A model generated the notes under the pieces. It did not search any database, had not been told where the DNA came from, and saw only the letters and a list, made by a program, of their open reading frames with translations. A stretch of 34,678 nucleotides of DNA from a virus: positions 1 through 34,678 of IMG/VR virus record IMGVR_UViG_3300042937_000244; one strand, 5' to 3'. The position numbers and the translations under genes are program-made. Positions 7,478 to 13,279 of the stretch are shown here, in pieces (within the stretch, counting starts at the first letter, position 1; the number at the start of each line of letters is the position of its first letter).

Positions 7478-7714
7478 TCATCTTTCCTCATAGGTGCGGA
7501 CTCCCCGCAGGACGGCGGCGTGCGTGCGACGCATAACGCGCCCAATGGCTGGATAGGAGGCTTTCAGTTCAGTCCGCGCCCTCCACATTATCCGTTGACG
7601 GATCGCGCAGCGCCACATCATCCGGTCGTGATTTATCAGCACGCCTACGGTCGTTCCGTTGGCCTTTGCTTCTTCCTCGATTATCCGCATGATCTTTTGA
7701 TCTATCTCGTCCAC
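7478..7714 (-). CDS. Mini-protein resembling DnaA DNA-binding domain IV (78 aa)
   Basis: Residues 38-78 (IRQRIMWRARTELKASYPAIG, then RVMRRTHAAVLRGVRTYEER) follow the pattern of the DnaA domain IV signature, in which S.PEIGR is followed by a basic-His-aliphatic motif that reads the DnaA box. The first 37 residues are helical. No AAA+ part is present. The start is a GTG preceded by GAGGGCGAC. The gene overlaps the end of the preceding leftward gene by 146 bases. It could bind origin-like sites or compete with host DnaA; binding is inferred from motif only. Confidence 0.6.
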   Translation of the reverse strand: MDEIDQKIMRIIEEEAKANGTTVGVLINHDRMMWRCAIRQRIMWRARTELKASYPAIGRVMRRTHAAVLRGVRTYEER

Positions 7715-7883
7715 TGAAGTCGCCCTCTATTGCGAATGTCAAAGCTCGTGCGGCCACGAACAATGCGCGGTCGTCGGCCTTCGGCAGGTAAATCTGGCCC
7801 CATGGCAGGCCGTCAGCGTCGAACAGCGTCAGCGTCTTACGCTCGTTTTGCCATGCTACTTTAGAAAGGTAGACGCGTCTCAT
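7569..7883 (-). CDS. Hypothetical protein (104 aa) with overprinted C-terminus
   Basis: Residues 1-57 look like a compact beta-rich domain (MRRVYLSKVAWQNERKTLTL, GLPWGQIYLPKADDRALFVA). The remaining ~47 residues are very charged and low in hydrophobics and lie in another frame of the DnaA-like gene, so they may be read from overlap and not be conserved. The start follows TTGGAG. Its ATG overlaps the stop of the 50-aa gene upstream. Either the overlap is natural or a single-base change has removed an earlier stop. Confidence 0.55.
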   Translation of the reverse strand: MRRVYLSKVAWQNERKTLTLFDADGLPWGQIYLPKADDRALFVAARALTFAIEGDFSGRDRSKDHADNRGRSKGQRNDRRRADKSRPDDVALRDPSTDNVEGAD

Positions 7884-8032
7884 TTACGTGACTCCAATTC
7901 GGCGCGGATCAGGTCCATGCGTAGCTCGTTTGTCTCATTGCCTAGCATGACCTGCAAAGCGCCCTCTGATAGCACCTTAAGCGCCGCCCGGTAGGGTGCG
8001 TAGTCTTCCCATATTTCTTTCATATAGCCCAT
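7880..8032 (-). CDS. Small hypothetical protein (50 aa)
   Basis: The frame encodes a 50-residue protein beginning MGYMKEIWEDYAPYRAALKV and ending RMDLIRAELESRK, with balanced composition and amphipathic helices. A strong AGGAGG lies about 9 bases before the ATG, and the stop overlaps the ATG of the next leftward gene (ATGA). No family is recognised. The ribosome binding site and junction make it likely to be translated. Confidence 0.6.
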   Translation of the reverse strand: MGYMKEIWEDYAPYRAALKVLSEGALQVMLGNETNELRMDLIRAELESRK

Positions 8033-8036
8033 ATCT

Positions 8037-8123
8037 CTAGCCTCCTATGATGTATGACGCGATAAGGATTAGCGCGGACGCGGCGACAGCCGCGCCCAGT
8101 ATGATGGCTTCAATCGTCCGCAT
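8037..8123 (-). CDS. Possible 28-residue single-membrane-span peptide
   Basis: The frame reads MRTIEAIILGAAVAASALIL followed by IASYIIGG, a short charged head and about 22 hydrophobic residues, as in small phage or toxin-like membrane peptides. Its start lies within the end of the upstream gene (8110 stop), and its end overlaps the strong ribosome binding site of the next gene. A GAGG lies about 11 bases upstream, rather far. Function unknown. Confidence 0.4.
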   Translation of the reverse strand: MRTIEAIILGAAVAASALILIASYIIGG

Positions 8124-8403
8124 GATTCAGACAAGCCTCGACCAGTTTTTCGTCTTTATACAGGGCGGCTTCGATGAGGGGGTAAAGGGGGTGCTTCGTG
8201 TCAAGCATTAACCCCTTCTCGCCTAGCGCGAGCGGATCCAGTTCAATCGCGTGGATGCACCAGTCGCCGATTGTCCGCCGTGGCCAGCCGCTATCGGGGT
8301 CCGGCGGCTCTAACCGAAAGTTTACGTCCGCGACGCCGCTGGCGACGATGTTGCAGCCGGGCAGGATCTGTAGATCATCAAAGTAATATTCCAGATTAGC
8401 CAT
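8110..8403 (-). CDS. Hypothetical protein (97 aa)
   Basis: The protein starts MANLEYYFDDLQILPGCNIV and has an alternating beta-type pattern (VADVNFRLEPPDPDSGWPRR, DWCIHAIELD) ending in helices. No family is named. ATG 8403 is preferred to ATG 8454 because GGGAG lies about 9 bases upstream and it overlaps the end of the previous gene by only 8 bases. It is part of the packed leftward operon. Confidence 0.6.
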   Translation of the reverse strand: MANLEYYFDDLQILPGCNIVASGVADVNFRLEPPDPDSGWPRRTIGDWCIHAIELDPLALGEKGLMLDTKHPLYPLIEAALYKDEKLVEACLNHADD

Positions 8404-8560
8404 TGGTCCATACTCCCAACCAGTATTTTTCCGATTTTTCGTCGTAAATGTCATTTACTTGCGCCCGCAATAGATCGAGCAGCGGCGGGCGCGGGTTTAG
8501 GGTTTCGAGATGGTCGCGAAGCGCCTCGAAAACATCCATGTCCAGTTCAATGGTCAACAT
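8396..8560 (-). CDS. Small acidic hypothetical protein (54 aa)
   Basis: It begins MLTIELDMDVFEALRDHLET and ends KYWLGVWTNG. A GGAG sits about 9 bases upstream of ATG 8560; a longer reading from 8602 lacks such a site. It overlaps both neighbours by short stretches, as elsewhere in this operon. No family is recognised. Confidence 0.55.
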   Translation of the reverse strand: MLTIELDMDVFEALRDHLETLNPRPPLLDLLRAQVNDIYDEKSEKYWLGVWTNG

Positions 8561-8711
8561 CGTGGGTTTCTCCGTATGATTGCAACATCTCGAGCCGTTC
8601 AAGCTCGCGATAGAGCGCGGCGGCGTGTTCTACGTCGCCGGTCCATAGGGCGTCCTGAATCTCGCGCCGGACGCGCATAATCTCGGACCATAGGGGGCGC
8701 GGGTTATTCAT
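8547..8711 (-). CDS. Small helical hypothetical protein (54 aa)
   Basis: The sequence (IMRVRREIQDALWTGDVEHA, AALYRELERLEML) is a helix-turn-helix-like alpha hairpin by composition, but no known DNA-binding signature is visible. Starts at 8717 or 8735 are possible; 8711 and 8717 place the start within the last codons of the upstream gene, which suggests coupling. No convincing ribosome binding site is seen. Function unknown. Confidence 0.5.
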   Translation of the reverse strand: MNNPRPLWSEIMRVRREIQDALWTGDVEHAAALYRELERLEMLQSYGETHDVDH

Positions 8712-9162
8712 CGCCATAATAGAAGCACCGCGCATAGGTTAGCAGCGTCTCTTGCGACGCGTCGAAGTATTGCGACCAAGGCGCCCCCCAATCCTGCACC
8801 TCCAACCACGCGCGGTGCGGCTCGAAGAATTCGTCCAGCTCGCCGCATATGCGCACGGACGGTCCGCCAGTAGTTATAAGGATGCGAAACTCTTCCGCCG
8901 TCAGCGTGTCTGCGGGCGACGCCCAACCGCTTCTGACTTCGACCGATAGCGCATCCTCCTGAATTATATATTCAGCGTCGTCACGGTCGGCGCAGTCGCC
9001 TGCTGCGGCTTTCAGCTCGGCCAGTTCCTCACGCTCGTCGTCGTCCAATGCCTCCCGGTCGCGCAGCTCTTCGAGCCGGGCATAGTCGCACTCAAGCGCC
9101 TCTACCAAGGCCACGATGGATGCGTAGGCGTCGCGTCCGATTTCTTTCAGAGTATCTGTCAT
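8704..9162 (-). CDS. Conserved phage protein of unknown function (152 aa)
   Basis: The N-terminal half is helical and acidic (LEELRDREALDDDEREELAE). The C-terminal half carries TTGGPSVRICGELDE, AWLEVQDWGAPWSQYF and LLTYARCFYYGDE, a pattern I know from a widespread family of small phage and prophage proteins without a proven role. AGGAGA lies about 8 bases upstream. It follows the clamp-like gene in the leftward operon, so an early takeover or replication role is plausible from context only. Confidence 0.75.
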   Translation of the reverse strand: MTDTLKEIGRDAYASIVALVEALECDYARLEELRDREALDDDEREELAELKAAAGDCADRDDAEYIIQEDALSVEVRSGWASPADTLTAEEFRILITTGGPSVRICGELDEFFEPHRAWLEVQDWGAPWSQYFDASQETLLTYARCFYYGDE

Positions 9163-9224
9163 TGTAGTCTCTCCTATGTGCGTTTGTTATGATAGCGCCG
9201 CGCATGGCGCGACGCCAGTGAATG

Positions 9225-9806
9225 TTAGACAGTCGCCCATCCCGGCGCGCGGTCCGATATGGTTGATCCTTGGTTGGCGCGCGTCGGCATAAGCAAGCCG
9301 AATCCGTCAATATCATCACCGAAAGTAACAAGCGCCGGGCCTTGGCCATTTTGGGCGATTTTGACGCAATCGCCTTTGGCGGCGAGAGCTTTGGCTACCT
9401 TGGCGAAATCGCCGACGTATGACGGATTAAACTGCGCCGTCTCGCCTGATATTTCTTTCGGCACAATGCGCCGCCAGTCGGGAAACGAGCCATCAATCGG
9501 CGAAAAGACAATGCTTGTCCCGCAATAGTCAATTCGCCAACGATTCGCGCTCTCTTGCGTCAATTCGGCGCGCTCATCATATTTGCCAGGTTTGATTCCG
9601 GCGATTATGTCCGCCGGGATGATGATATTGACTGGCGCTTGCGCCTCGGCGGACTGACGGAAGGCCATCGCACGGTGGCCGTCAGTCGCCACGATAAACG
9701 CGCCTTCGTCGCTCGCTTGCACGGCAACACCCTTCAAATAATAGCGCGTCTCTTCTTTGCTGGCGACGATGACAGCGGCTTTGAGATATTTGACATTCAG
9801 TTCCAT
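9225..9806 (-). CDS. DNA sliding-clamp-like protein (reduced beta clamp, 193 aa)
   Basis: TRYYLKGVAVQASDEGAFIV followed by ATDGHRAMAF matches the domain II hallmark of bacterial beta clamps (YYLNG…VATDGHRL), and FPDWRRIVPK matches FPDYRRVLPK at the domain end. AQFNPSYVGDF and the terminal GFGLLMPTR then match the second half of domain III (IGFNVSYVLDV, YVVMPMRL). Domain I and the first half of domain III appear missing: 193 residues against about 366. It may act as a processivity factor, a decoy for host clamp partners, or both. The ATG at 9806 has GGGAG 9 bases upstream; a GTG three codons earlier is less likely. Confidence 0.8.
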   Translation of the reverse strand: MELNVKYLKAAVIVASKEETRYYLKGVAVQASDEGAFIVATDGHRAMAFRQSAEAQAPVNIIIPADIIAGIKPGKYDERAELTQESANRWRIDYCGTSIVFSPIDGSFPDWRRIVPKEISGETAQFNPSYVGDFAKVAKALAAKGDCVKIAQNGQGPALVTFGDDIDGFGLLMPTRANQGSTISDRAPGWATV

Positions 9807-9821
9807 TGTATTCACTCCCGG

Positions 9822-10064
9822 TTAGAATGTGTCGAGACGGATTGTCGCGGCGCGGTAATTATGCGGAAACGCGCCACCGCGCGCGCCCCAGTTTTGGCGG
9901 GCGATTTCGCCGCCGTAGCGATTGAAACCGCGCCGCGCGTGGCGCTCCACAATGCGCCATGCTTGCGACAATGTGAGATTGTCGAAGTAGTGCCACGTTG
10001 CGCGCGCCTGTTCCTCTGCGTCGGGCGCGTCTACGAATTCAGATATTGTGACGGTGTATCTCAT
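9822..10064 (-). CDS. Hypothetical protein (80 aa)
   Basis: It starts with a beta strand (MRYTVTISEFVDAPD), continues with a helix, and is rich in Arg and aromatic residues near the C-terminus (ARQNWGARGGAFPHNYRAAT). AAGGAAC lies about 8 bases upstream. No family is recognised. It directly precedes the clamp-like gene in the leftward operon. Confidence 0.6.
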   Translation of the reverse strand: MRYTVTISEFVDAPDAEEQARATWHYFDNLTLSQAWRIVERHARRGFNRYGGEIARQNWGARGGAFPHNYRAATIRLDTF

Positions 10065-10085
10065 TGTCTTGTTCCTTTGTTACAG

Positions 10086-10169
10086 TTAGGCGGAAAGAGC
10101 CGCGACGATTGCGCCGGCAATGGCGAAACAAGCGGCGAAGGTTTGGATTGCGTCTATGATGGTTGGCAT
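10086..10169 (-). CDS. Possible 27-residue membrane peptide
   Basis: The frame reads MPTIIDAIQTFAACFAIAGA followed by IVAALSA, a short amphipathic start and a hydrophobic helix. ATG 10169 lies 2 bases after the stop of the upstream gene and GAGGCG lies about 9 bases upstream. Similar in size and plan to the peptide at 8037-8123. Function unknown; short enough that chance cannot be excluded. Confidence 0.4.
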   Translation of the reverse strand: MPTIIDAIQTFAACFAIAGAIVAALSA

Positions 10170-10171
10170 TG

Positions 10172-10390
10172 TTAGCGCGCCTCGATCGCGTATTGATAGA
10201 GCGCGCCATTCTTGGCCGTCATCATGTCGATTGCGTCATTGGCCGCGTCGACGTCGCGATCGATGATCGAATAGTTGCGCTCGCGCAACCAATCGATTGC
10301 GAACGCTTCCGCCTGCGAACGGCGCGCGAAACCATCTCTGATAACGCGCCAACGCGGGCCGGCTTCCAGCTCTTTGAAGGTATAGGTCAT
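10172..10390 (-). CDS. First gene of the leftward operon, hypothetical (72 aa)
   Basis: The protein reads MTYTFKELEAGPRWRVIRDG then a helical, mixed-charge C-terminus (DWLRERNYSIIDRDVDAAND). An AAGGAGA lies about 9 bases upstream, a strong site. It borders the AT-rich control region, so it would be the first product of the leftward promoter(s). First-expressed phage genes often act on the host, but nothing in the sequence shows such a role. Confidence 0.6.
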   Translation of the reverse strand: MTYTFKELEAGPRWRVIRDGFARRSQAEAFAIDWLRERNYSIIDRDVDAANDAIDMMTAKNGALYQYAIEAR

Positions 10391-10607
10391 TGGACTGTCT
10401 CCTTGTGTTCGATGCTCACAAGATAGCGCGGATCGGAGGCGAGTGCAACAAGATTTTTGTTTTAGGTCATCATTTATCTTGTCTTTATCTGTGATTTAGG
10501 CGCGGGAAACGCGAGCGATAACCGGGCGTTATACTATTTGAGCTGTTTTTATATATTAAAGGTCAAAAAAATATAAATGTTTACATACGTATACATACAG
10601 TAAAAAT

Positions 10608-10637
10608 GTATAGCGACTTAAAACGTCTTTGCTATAC
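10608..10637. repeat. Inverted repeat in control region
   Basis: GTATAGC (10608-10614) pairs with GCTATAC (10631-10637), and just inside them GAC (10615-10617) can pair with GTC (10625-10627) after a 3-base bulge. It could form a cruciform or hairpin, or bind a dimeric protein. It is next to the most AT-rich part of the region. Confidence 0.55.
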
Positions 10638-10774
10638 CGCCTAATAGGATATACCACCAAATCAGTAGACTATGCGCGCGGTCGTCTAGGCGCGCGTTAT
10701 TTGCCCTCGCGCAAAAAGTCTGACTCGACTTCAAACAGAATCGCCTAAATAGCACAAATGGCTCGGCTTATGTT

Positions 10775-10815
10775 TGTTTACATAAACGCATTAACCTTAA
10801 CTGTTTACGTAAACA
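10775..10815. promoter_or_regulatory. Pair of operator-like palindromes
   Basis: TGTTTACGTAAACA (10802-10815) is a perfect 14-base palindrome. TGTTTACATAAACG (10775-10788) differs at two positions. The centres are 27 bases apart. A further half-site TGTTTACAT occurs at 10579. This is the pattern expected for a dimeric repressor bound at two sites. The MarR-like protein at 6345 is one candidate, but no evidence links them. Confidence 0.6.
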
Positions 10816-10816
10816 T

Positions 10817-10858
10817 GTAGACATTAAGCCGTTGACATTGGGCAGTAGACATTCAGGG
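10817..10858 (+). repeat. Three tandem 14-bp repeats (iteron-like)
   Basis: GTAGACATTAAGCC (10817), GTTGACATTGGGCA (10831) and GTAGACATTCAGGG (10845) follow each other with an exact 14-base period. The first nine bases are nearly invariant (GTWGACATT). Direct repeats of this kind mark replication-initiator or activator binding sites. Confidence 0.65.
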
Positions 10859-10938
10859 TGGGGGAGCTGGGCCTTGGGATCTCCTTTAAGAAATACGCAG
10901 CGTCTGCACAAAATTTTTTAATTTTTATTTTTTCGTGC

Positions 10939-10949
10939 TATAACAAACC
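10939..10949 (+). promoter_or_regulatory. Possible -10 element for the late operon
   Basis: TATAAC at 10939-10944 lies 5 bases before the ATG at 10950, following an A/T-rich run of about 35 bases. No good -35 box is seen 17 bases upstream. If used, transcription would begin at or near the ATG, giving a leaderless message, consistent with the lack of a ribosome binding site. Confidence 0.3.
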
Positions 10950-11456
10950 ATGTTTCACTCACTCCCCTATGAGCCGCGCCAAATCGCCGCGACGGAAGCG
11001 GTGCTGGAGCGCATCTATGAAGCGGCGAAGAAGGGCCTGCGCGGCGACTCCATGGCGCTGGCGGCCGGGCTGACGCCGCACGAATACCGGACGCTTGTGC
11101 AGCTCGACCCGATTGCGGAGTATGCCGAGACGAAAGGGCGCGCTGACGGAGAGGCGGAACTGGCCGACGTGATGATGAAAGCCGCGCGGAGCGGCGACAC
11201 CAAAGCGGCCATGGATATGCTGAAGTTCGCGCATAAGTGGACCGCGCCGCAGTCGGTGCAAGTCGAGGTCAACCAGACCATATCTATCACGGCGGCGCTG
11301 GAAGAGGCCAAGCAGCGCGTCATTGAAGGGCTAATCATAGATGCAAGCGCCGATCTTCTCAGCGACGGACGAGCAGAGATTGATGGCGACGCTATGGGCG
11401 TCGCAGGTGAAGGACGACCCGCTGACGTTCGTGAGGCTGGCGTTCCCGTGGGGTAA
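10950..11456 (+). CDS. Terminase small subunit-like protein (168 aa)
   Basis: The position directly before the large terminase, the helical content and the helix-turn-helix-like segment (GDSMALAAGLTPHEYRTLVQ, about 31-50) fit a terminase small subunit, which binds the packaging site and delivers DNA to the motor. A charged helix (AELADVMMKAARSGDTKAAM) follows. The last ~39 residues are read from bases that also encode the start of the large subunit in another frame (overlap 116 bases). No ribosome binding site is visible before ATG 10950. Identity rests on context plus fold pattern. Confidence 0.7.
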   Translation: MFHSLPYEPRQIAATEAVLERIYEAAKKGLRGDSMALAAGLTPHEYRTLVQLDPIAEYAETKGRADGEAELADVMMKAARSGDTKAAMDMLKFAHKWTAPQSVQVEVNQTISITAALEEAKQRVIEGLIIDASADLLSDGRAEIDGDAMGVAGEGRPADVREAGVPVG

Positions 11457-12867
11457 GCCCGGCACGCCGCTGGAGGGCCACAGCGGCCCACGCAAATGGC
11501 AGCGCGAGGTGCTGATCGAGCTGCGGGACCACATCAAGGCCAACGGCGGGCGTGTGGACTTTGAAACCTTCAGGATGGCCACGTCATCCGGGCGCGGTAT
11601 TGGTAAGTCTGCCCTCGTCTCATGGCTCGTTATCTGGATGCTGACGACCCGGATCGGGTCGACGACCATCGTGTCGGCCAACTCGGAAGCGCAGCTACGC
11701 AGCGTCACATGGGCGGAGATTACGAAGTGGCTCAGCATGGCTTTGCACAGCCACTGGTTCGAGGTAAGCGCGACCCGCGTCCTCCCTGCCAAGTGGATCG
11801 CAGAACTCGTAGAGCGCGATCTGAAGCTCGGCACGCGCTACTGGGGCGTCGAGGGGCGGCTGTGGTCGGCGGAGAATCCTGACGCCTACGCGGGCGTGCA
11901 TAACTTCGCGGGCGTCATGCTCGTATTCGACGAGGCGAGTGGTATTGACGATGCGATCTGGTCCGTGGCGGCAGGCTTCTTTACGGAAAATACTCCTAAT
12001 CGCTTTTGGCTTGCTTTCAGCAACCCCCGGCGCAACTCAGGATATTTCTACGAATGCTTCAACTCCAAGCGAGAGTTCTGGCGAACCAAGACTGTTGACG
12101 CCCGAAGCGTGGAGGGAACTGACAAGGCCGTTTATCAGCAGATTATCGACGAATACGGTCCTGACAGCAGCGCGGCCCACGTCGAGGTCTACGGAGAGTT
12201 CCCCAACGCCTCAGACGATCAGTTCATTGGATCCATGCTCGCTGAAGAAGCCATGGCAAGAGCGCCATCAAAGGATCCGTCCGCGCCGATTGTGGTCGGG
12301 GTGGACCCGGCGCGGTTCGGGGCGGATGCGACGGTCATCGCGGTAAGGCAGGGACGCGACATCATCGCGATCCGGCGCTACCGGGGCGACGACACCATGG
12401 AGGTGGTGGGGCGCGTCATCGACGCAATAGAAGAGTTCCGGCCAGCCCTTGTAGTCATCGACGAGGGCGGGCTGGGCGCGGGCGTCGTCGACCGTCTGAA
12501 GGAGCAGCGCTACAAGGTGCGCGGGGTGAACTTCGGCCAGAAGTCCGTCAAACCGTTGATGTATGGCAACAAGCGGGCTGAGATGTGGGGCGCGATGAAG
12601 GAGTGGCTGAAGACGGCCTCGATCCCGAAGGACCGCTTCTTGAAGTCCGACCTGACCGGGCCGATGATGAAGCCTGACAGCAAAGGCACGATCTTTCTGG
12701 AGAGCAAGAAGGACATGAAGGCGCGGGGGCTGGCCTCACCAGATGCGGCCGACGCTATCGCCATAACATTCGCATACCCCGTGGCGCACCGCGAGGCGCG
12801 GCCGATGGACAACAGACGCCGGGTCAGTTATGGTGGGGCGATTTCCTCCGGTTGGATGGCCTCTTGA
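11341..12867 (+). CDS. Terminase large subunit
   Basis: This 508-residue packaging motor shows a Walker A (SSGRGIGKSA, 82-91), Walker B with catalytic Glu (MLVFDEAS, about 193-200) and a coupling-type stretch FSNPRRNSG near 227-234. The C-terminal RNase H-like nuclease has GVDPARFGADATV (D322), VVIDEGG (D373) and ASPDAADAIA (D468/D471). It cuts concatemers and pumps DNA into the prohead through the portal. GAAGGG lies about 11 bases upstream of the ATG. Its stop overlaps the next start (TGATG). Confidence 0.95.
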   Translation: MQAPIFSATDEQRLMATLWASQVKDDPLTFVRLAFPWGKPGTPLEGHSGPRKWQREVLIELRDHIKANGGRVDFETFRMATSSGRGIGKSALVSWLVIWMLTTRIGSTTIVSANSEAQLRSVTWAEITKWLSMALHSHWFEVSATRVLPAKWIAELVERDLKLGTRYWGVEGRLWSAENPDAYAGVHNFAGVMLVFDEASGIDDAIWSVAAGFFTENTPNRFWLAFSNPRRNSGYFYECFNSKREFWRTKTVDARSVEGTDKAVYQQIIDEYGPDSSAAHVEVYGEFPNASDDQFIGSMLAEEAMARAPSKDPSAPIVVGVDPARFGADATVIAVRQGRDIIAIRRYRGDDTMEVVGRVIDAIEEFRPALVVIDEGGLGAGVVDRLKEQRYKVRGVNFGQKSVKPLMYGNKRAEMWGAMKEWLKTASIPKDRFLKSDLTGPMMKPDSKGTIFLESKKDMKARGLASPDAADAIAITFAYPVAHREARPMDNRRRVSYGGAISSGWMAS

Positions 12868-13127
12868 TGGCTAGAAAATCTGTTTCCTTATCTGTTGGCC
12901 GTGGTGAGAAGCTGTCCACCAAGGCGGGCGCTGGCCTGACCGCGAAGGGCAGGGCGCGGTATAACGCGGCGACGGGGAGCAAGCTGAAGGCTCCGGCCCC
13001 TAACCCCAAGACTGAGGCTGACAAGGGCCGGAAGGCGTCATTTTGTGCGAGAATGTCCGCCGTAGCGGCTAAGGCTAAAAATGGCGAACGGGCCAAGGCT
13101 AGCCTCAGGAGATGGAAATGCCCGTAA
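12867..13127 (+). CDS. DUF6321-like small basic protein (86 aa)
   Basis: The sequence GLTAKGRARYNAATGSKLKA, the RKASFCARMSA stretch and the ending SLRRWKC match the DUF6321 family of small phage proteins usually found between terminase and portal genes. The function is unknown; the strong positive charge suggests nucleic-acid or capsid contact. The start ATG overlaps the terminase stop, so translation is coupled. Confidence 0.75.
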   Translation: MARKSVSLSVGRGEKLSTKAGAGLTAKGRARYNAATGSKLKAPAPNPKTEADKGRKASFCARMSAVAAKAKNGERAKASLRRWKCP

Positions 13128-13279
13128 AGAAACCCGGAAGCCCCGGATTGTATGCTGCAATCCACGCCAAACGGGCGCGCATCAAGGCCGGCTCGGGCGA
13201 GAAGATGCGCAAGCCGGGCGTAGCAGGCGCACCGACCGCCAAGGCGTTCAAGCAGTCCGCCAAGACGAGGAAGAAGTAA
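13118..13279 (+). CDS. Small basic phage protein (53 aa)
   Basis: It reads MPVKKPGSPGLYAAIHAKRA and contains AGSGEKMRKPGVAGAPTAKA, a motif I know from small phage proteins encoded next to the portal. No function is established. CAGGAGATGG lies just upstream of the ATG at 13118. The stop (TAATG) overlaps the next start, and the start overlaps the end of the previous gene by 10 bases. Confidence 0.7.
   Translation: MPVKKPGSPGLYAAIHAKRARIKAGSGEKMRKPGVAGAPTAKAFKQSAKTRKK

Larger units (their letters stand above)
10391..10949. promoter_or_regulatory. AT-rich divergent control region, possible origin
   Basis: This 559-base stretch holds no convincing gene and separates the leftward operon from the late rightward operon. 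It is AT-rich at about 10540-10620 and 10905-10945 in an otherwise GC-rich window. It holds an inverted repeat (10608-10637), two 14-base operator-like palindromes (10775-10788, 10802-10815), three tandem 14-base repeats (10817-10858), and three copies of the heptamer ACAAGAT (10418, 10448, inverted at 10476). A weak leftward promoter is possible with TTGCAC and TATCTT spaced 17 bases just before the 10390 gene. Promoters, operators and replication origin are all compatible. Confidence 0.7.

Noticed and set aside
8110-8454. Longer version of the 97-residue gene starting at 8454
   Set aside because: There is no ribosome binding site before 8454, while GGGAG precedes ATG 8403 and gives the compact junction typical of this operon.
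10832-10860. TTGACA inside the tandem repeats as a -35 box
   Set aside because: No acceptable -10 sequence lies 16-18 bases downstream, so it is better read as part of the repeat unit.
10858-11073. Rightward ORF of 71 codons overlapping the terminase small subunit start
   Set aside because: It has low-complexity composition, runs through AT-rich control DNA and lies in another frame of a better-supported gene.
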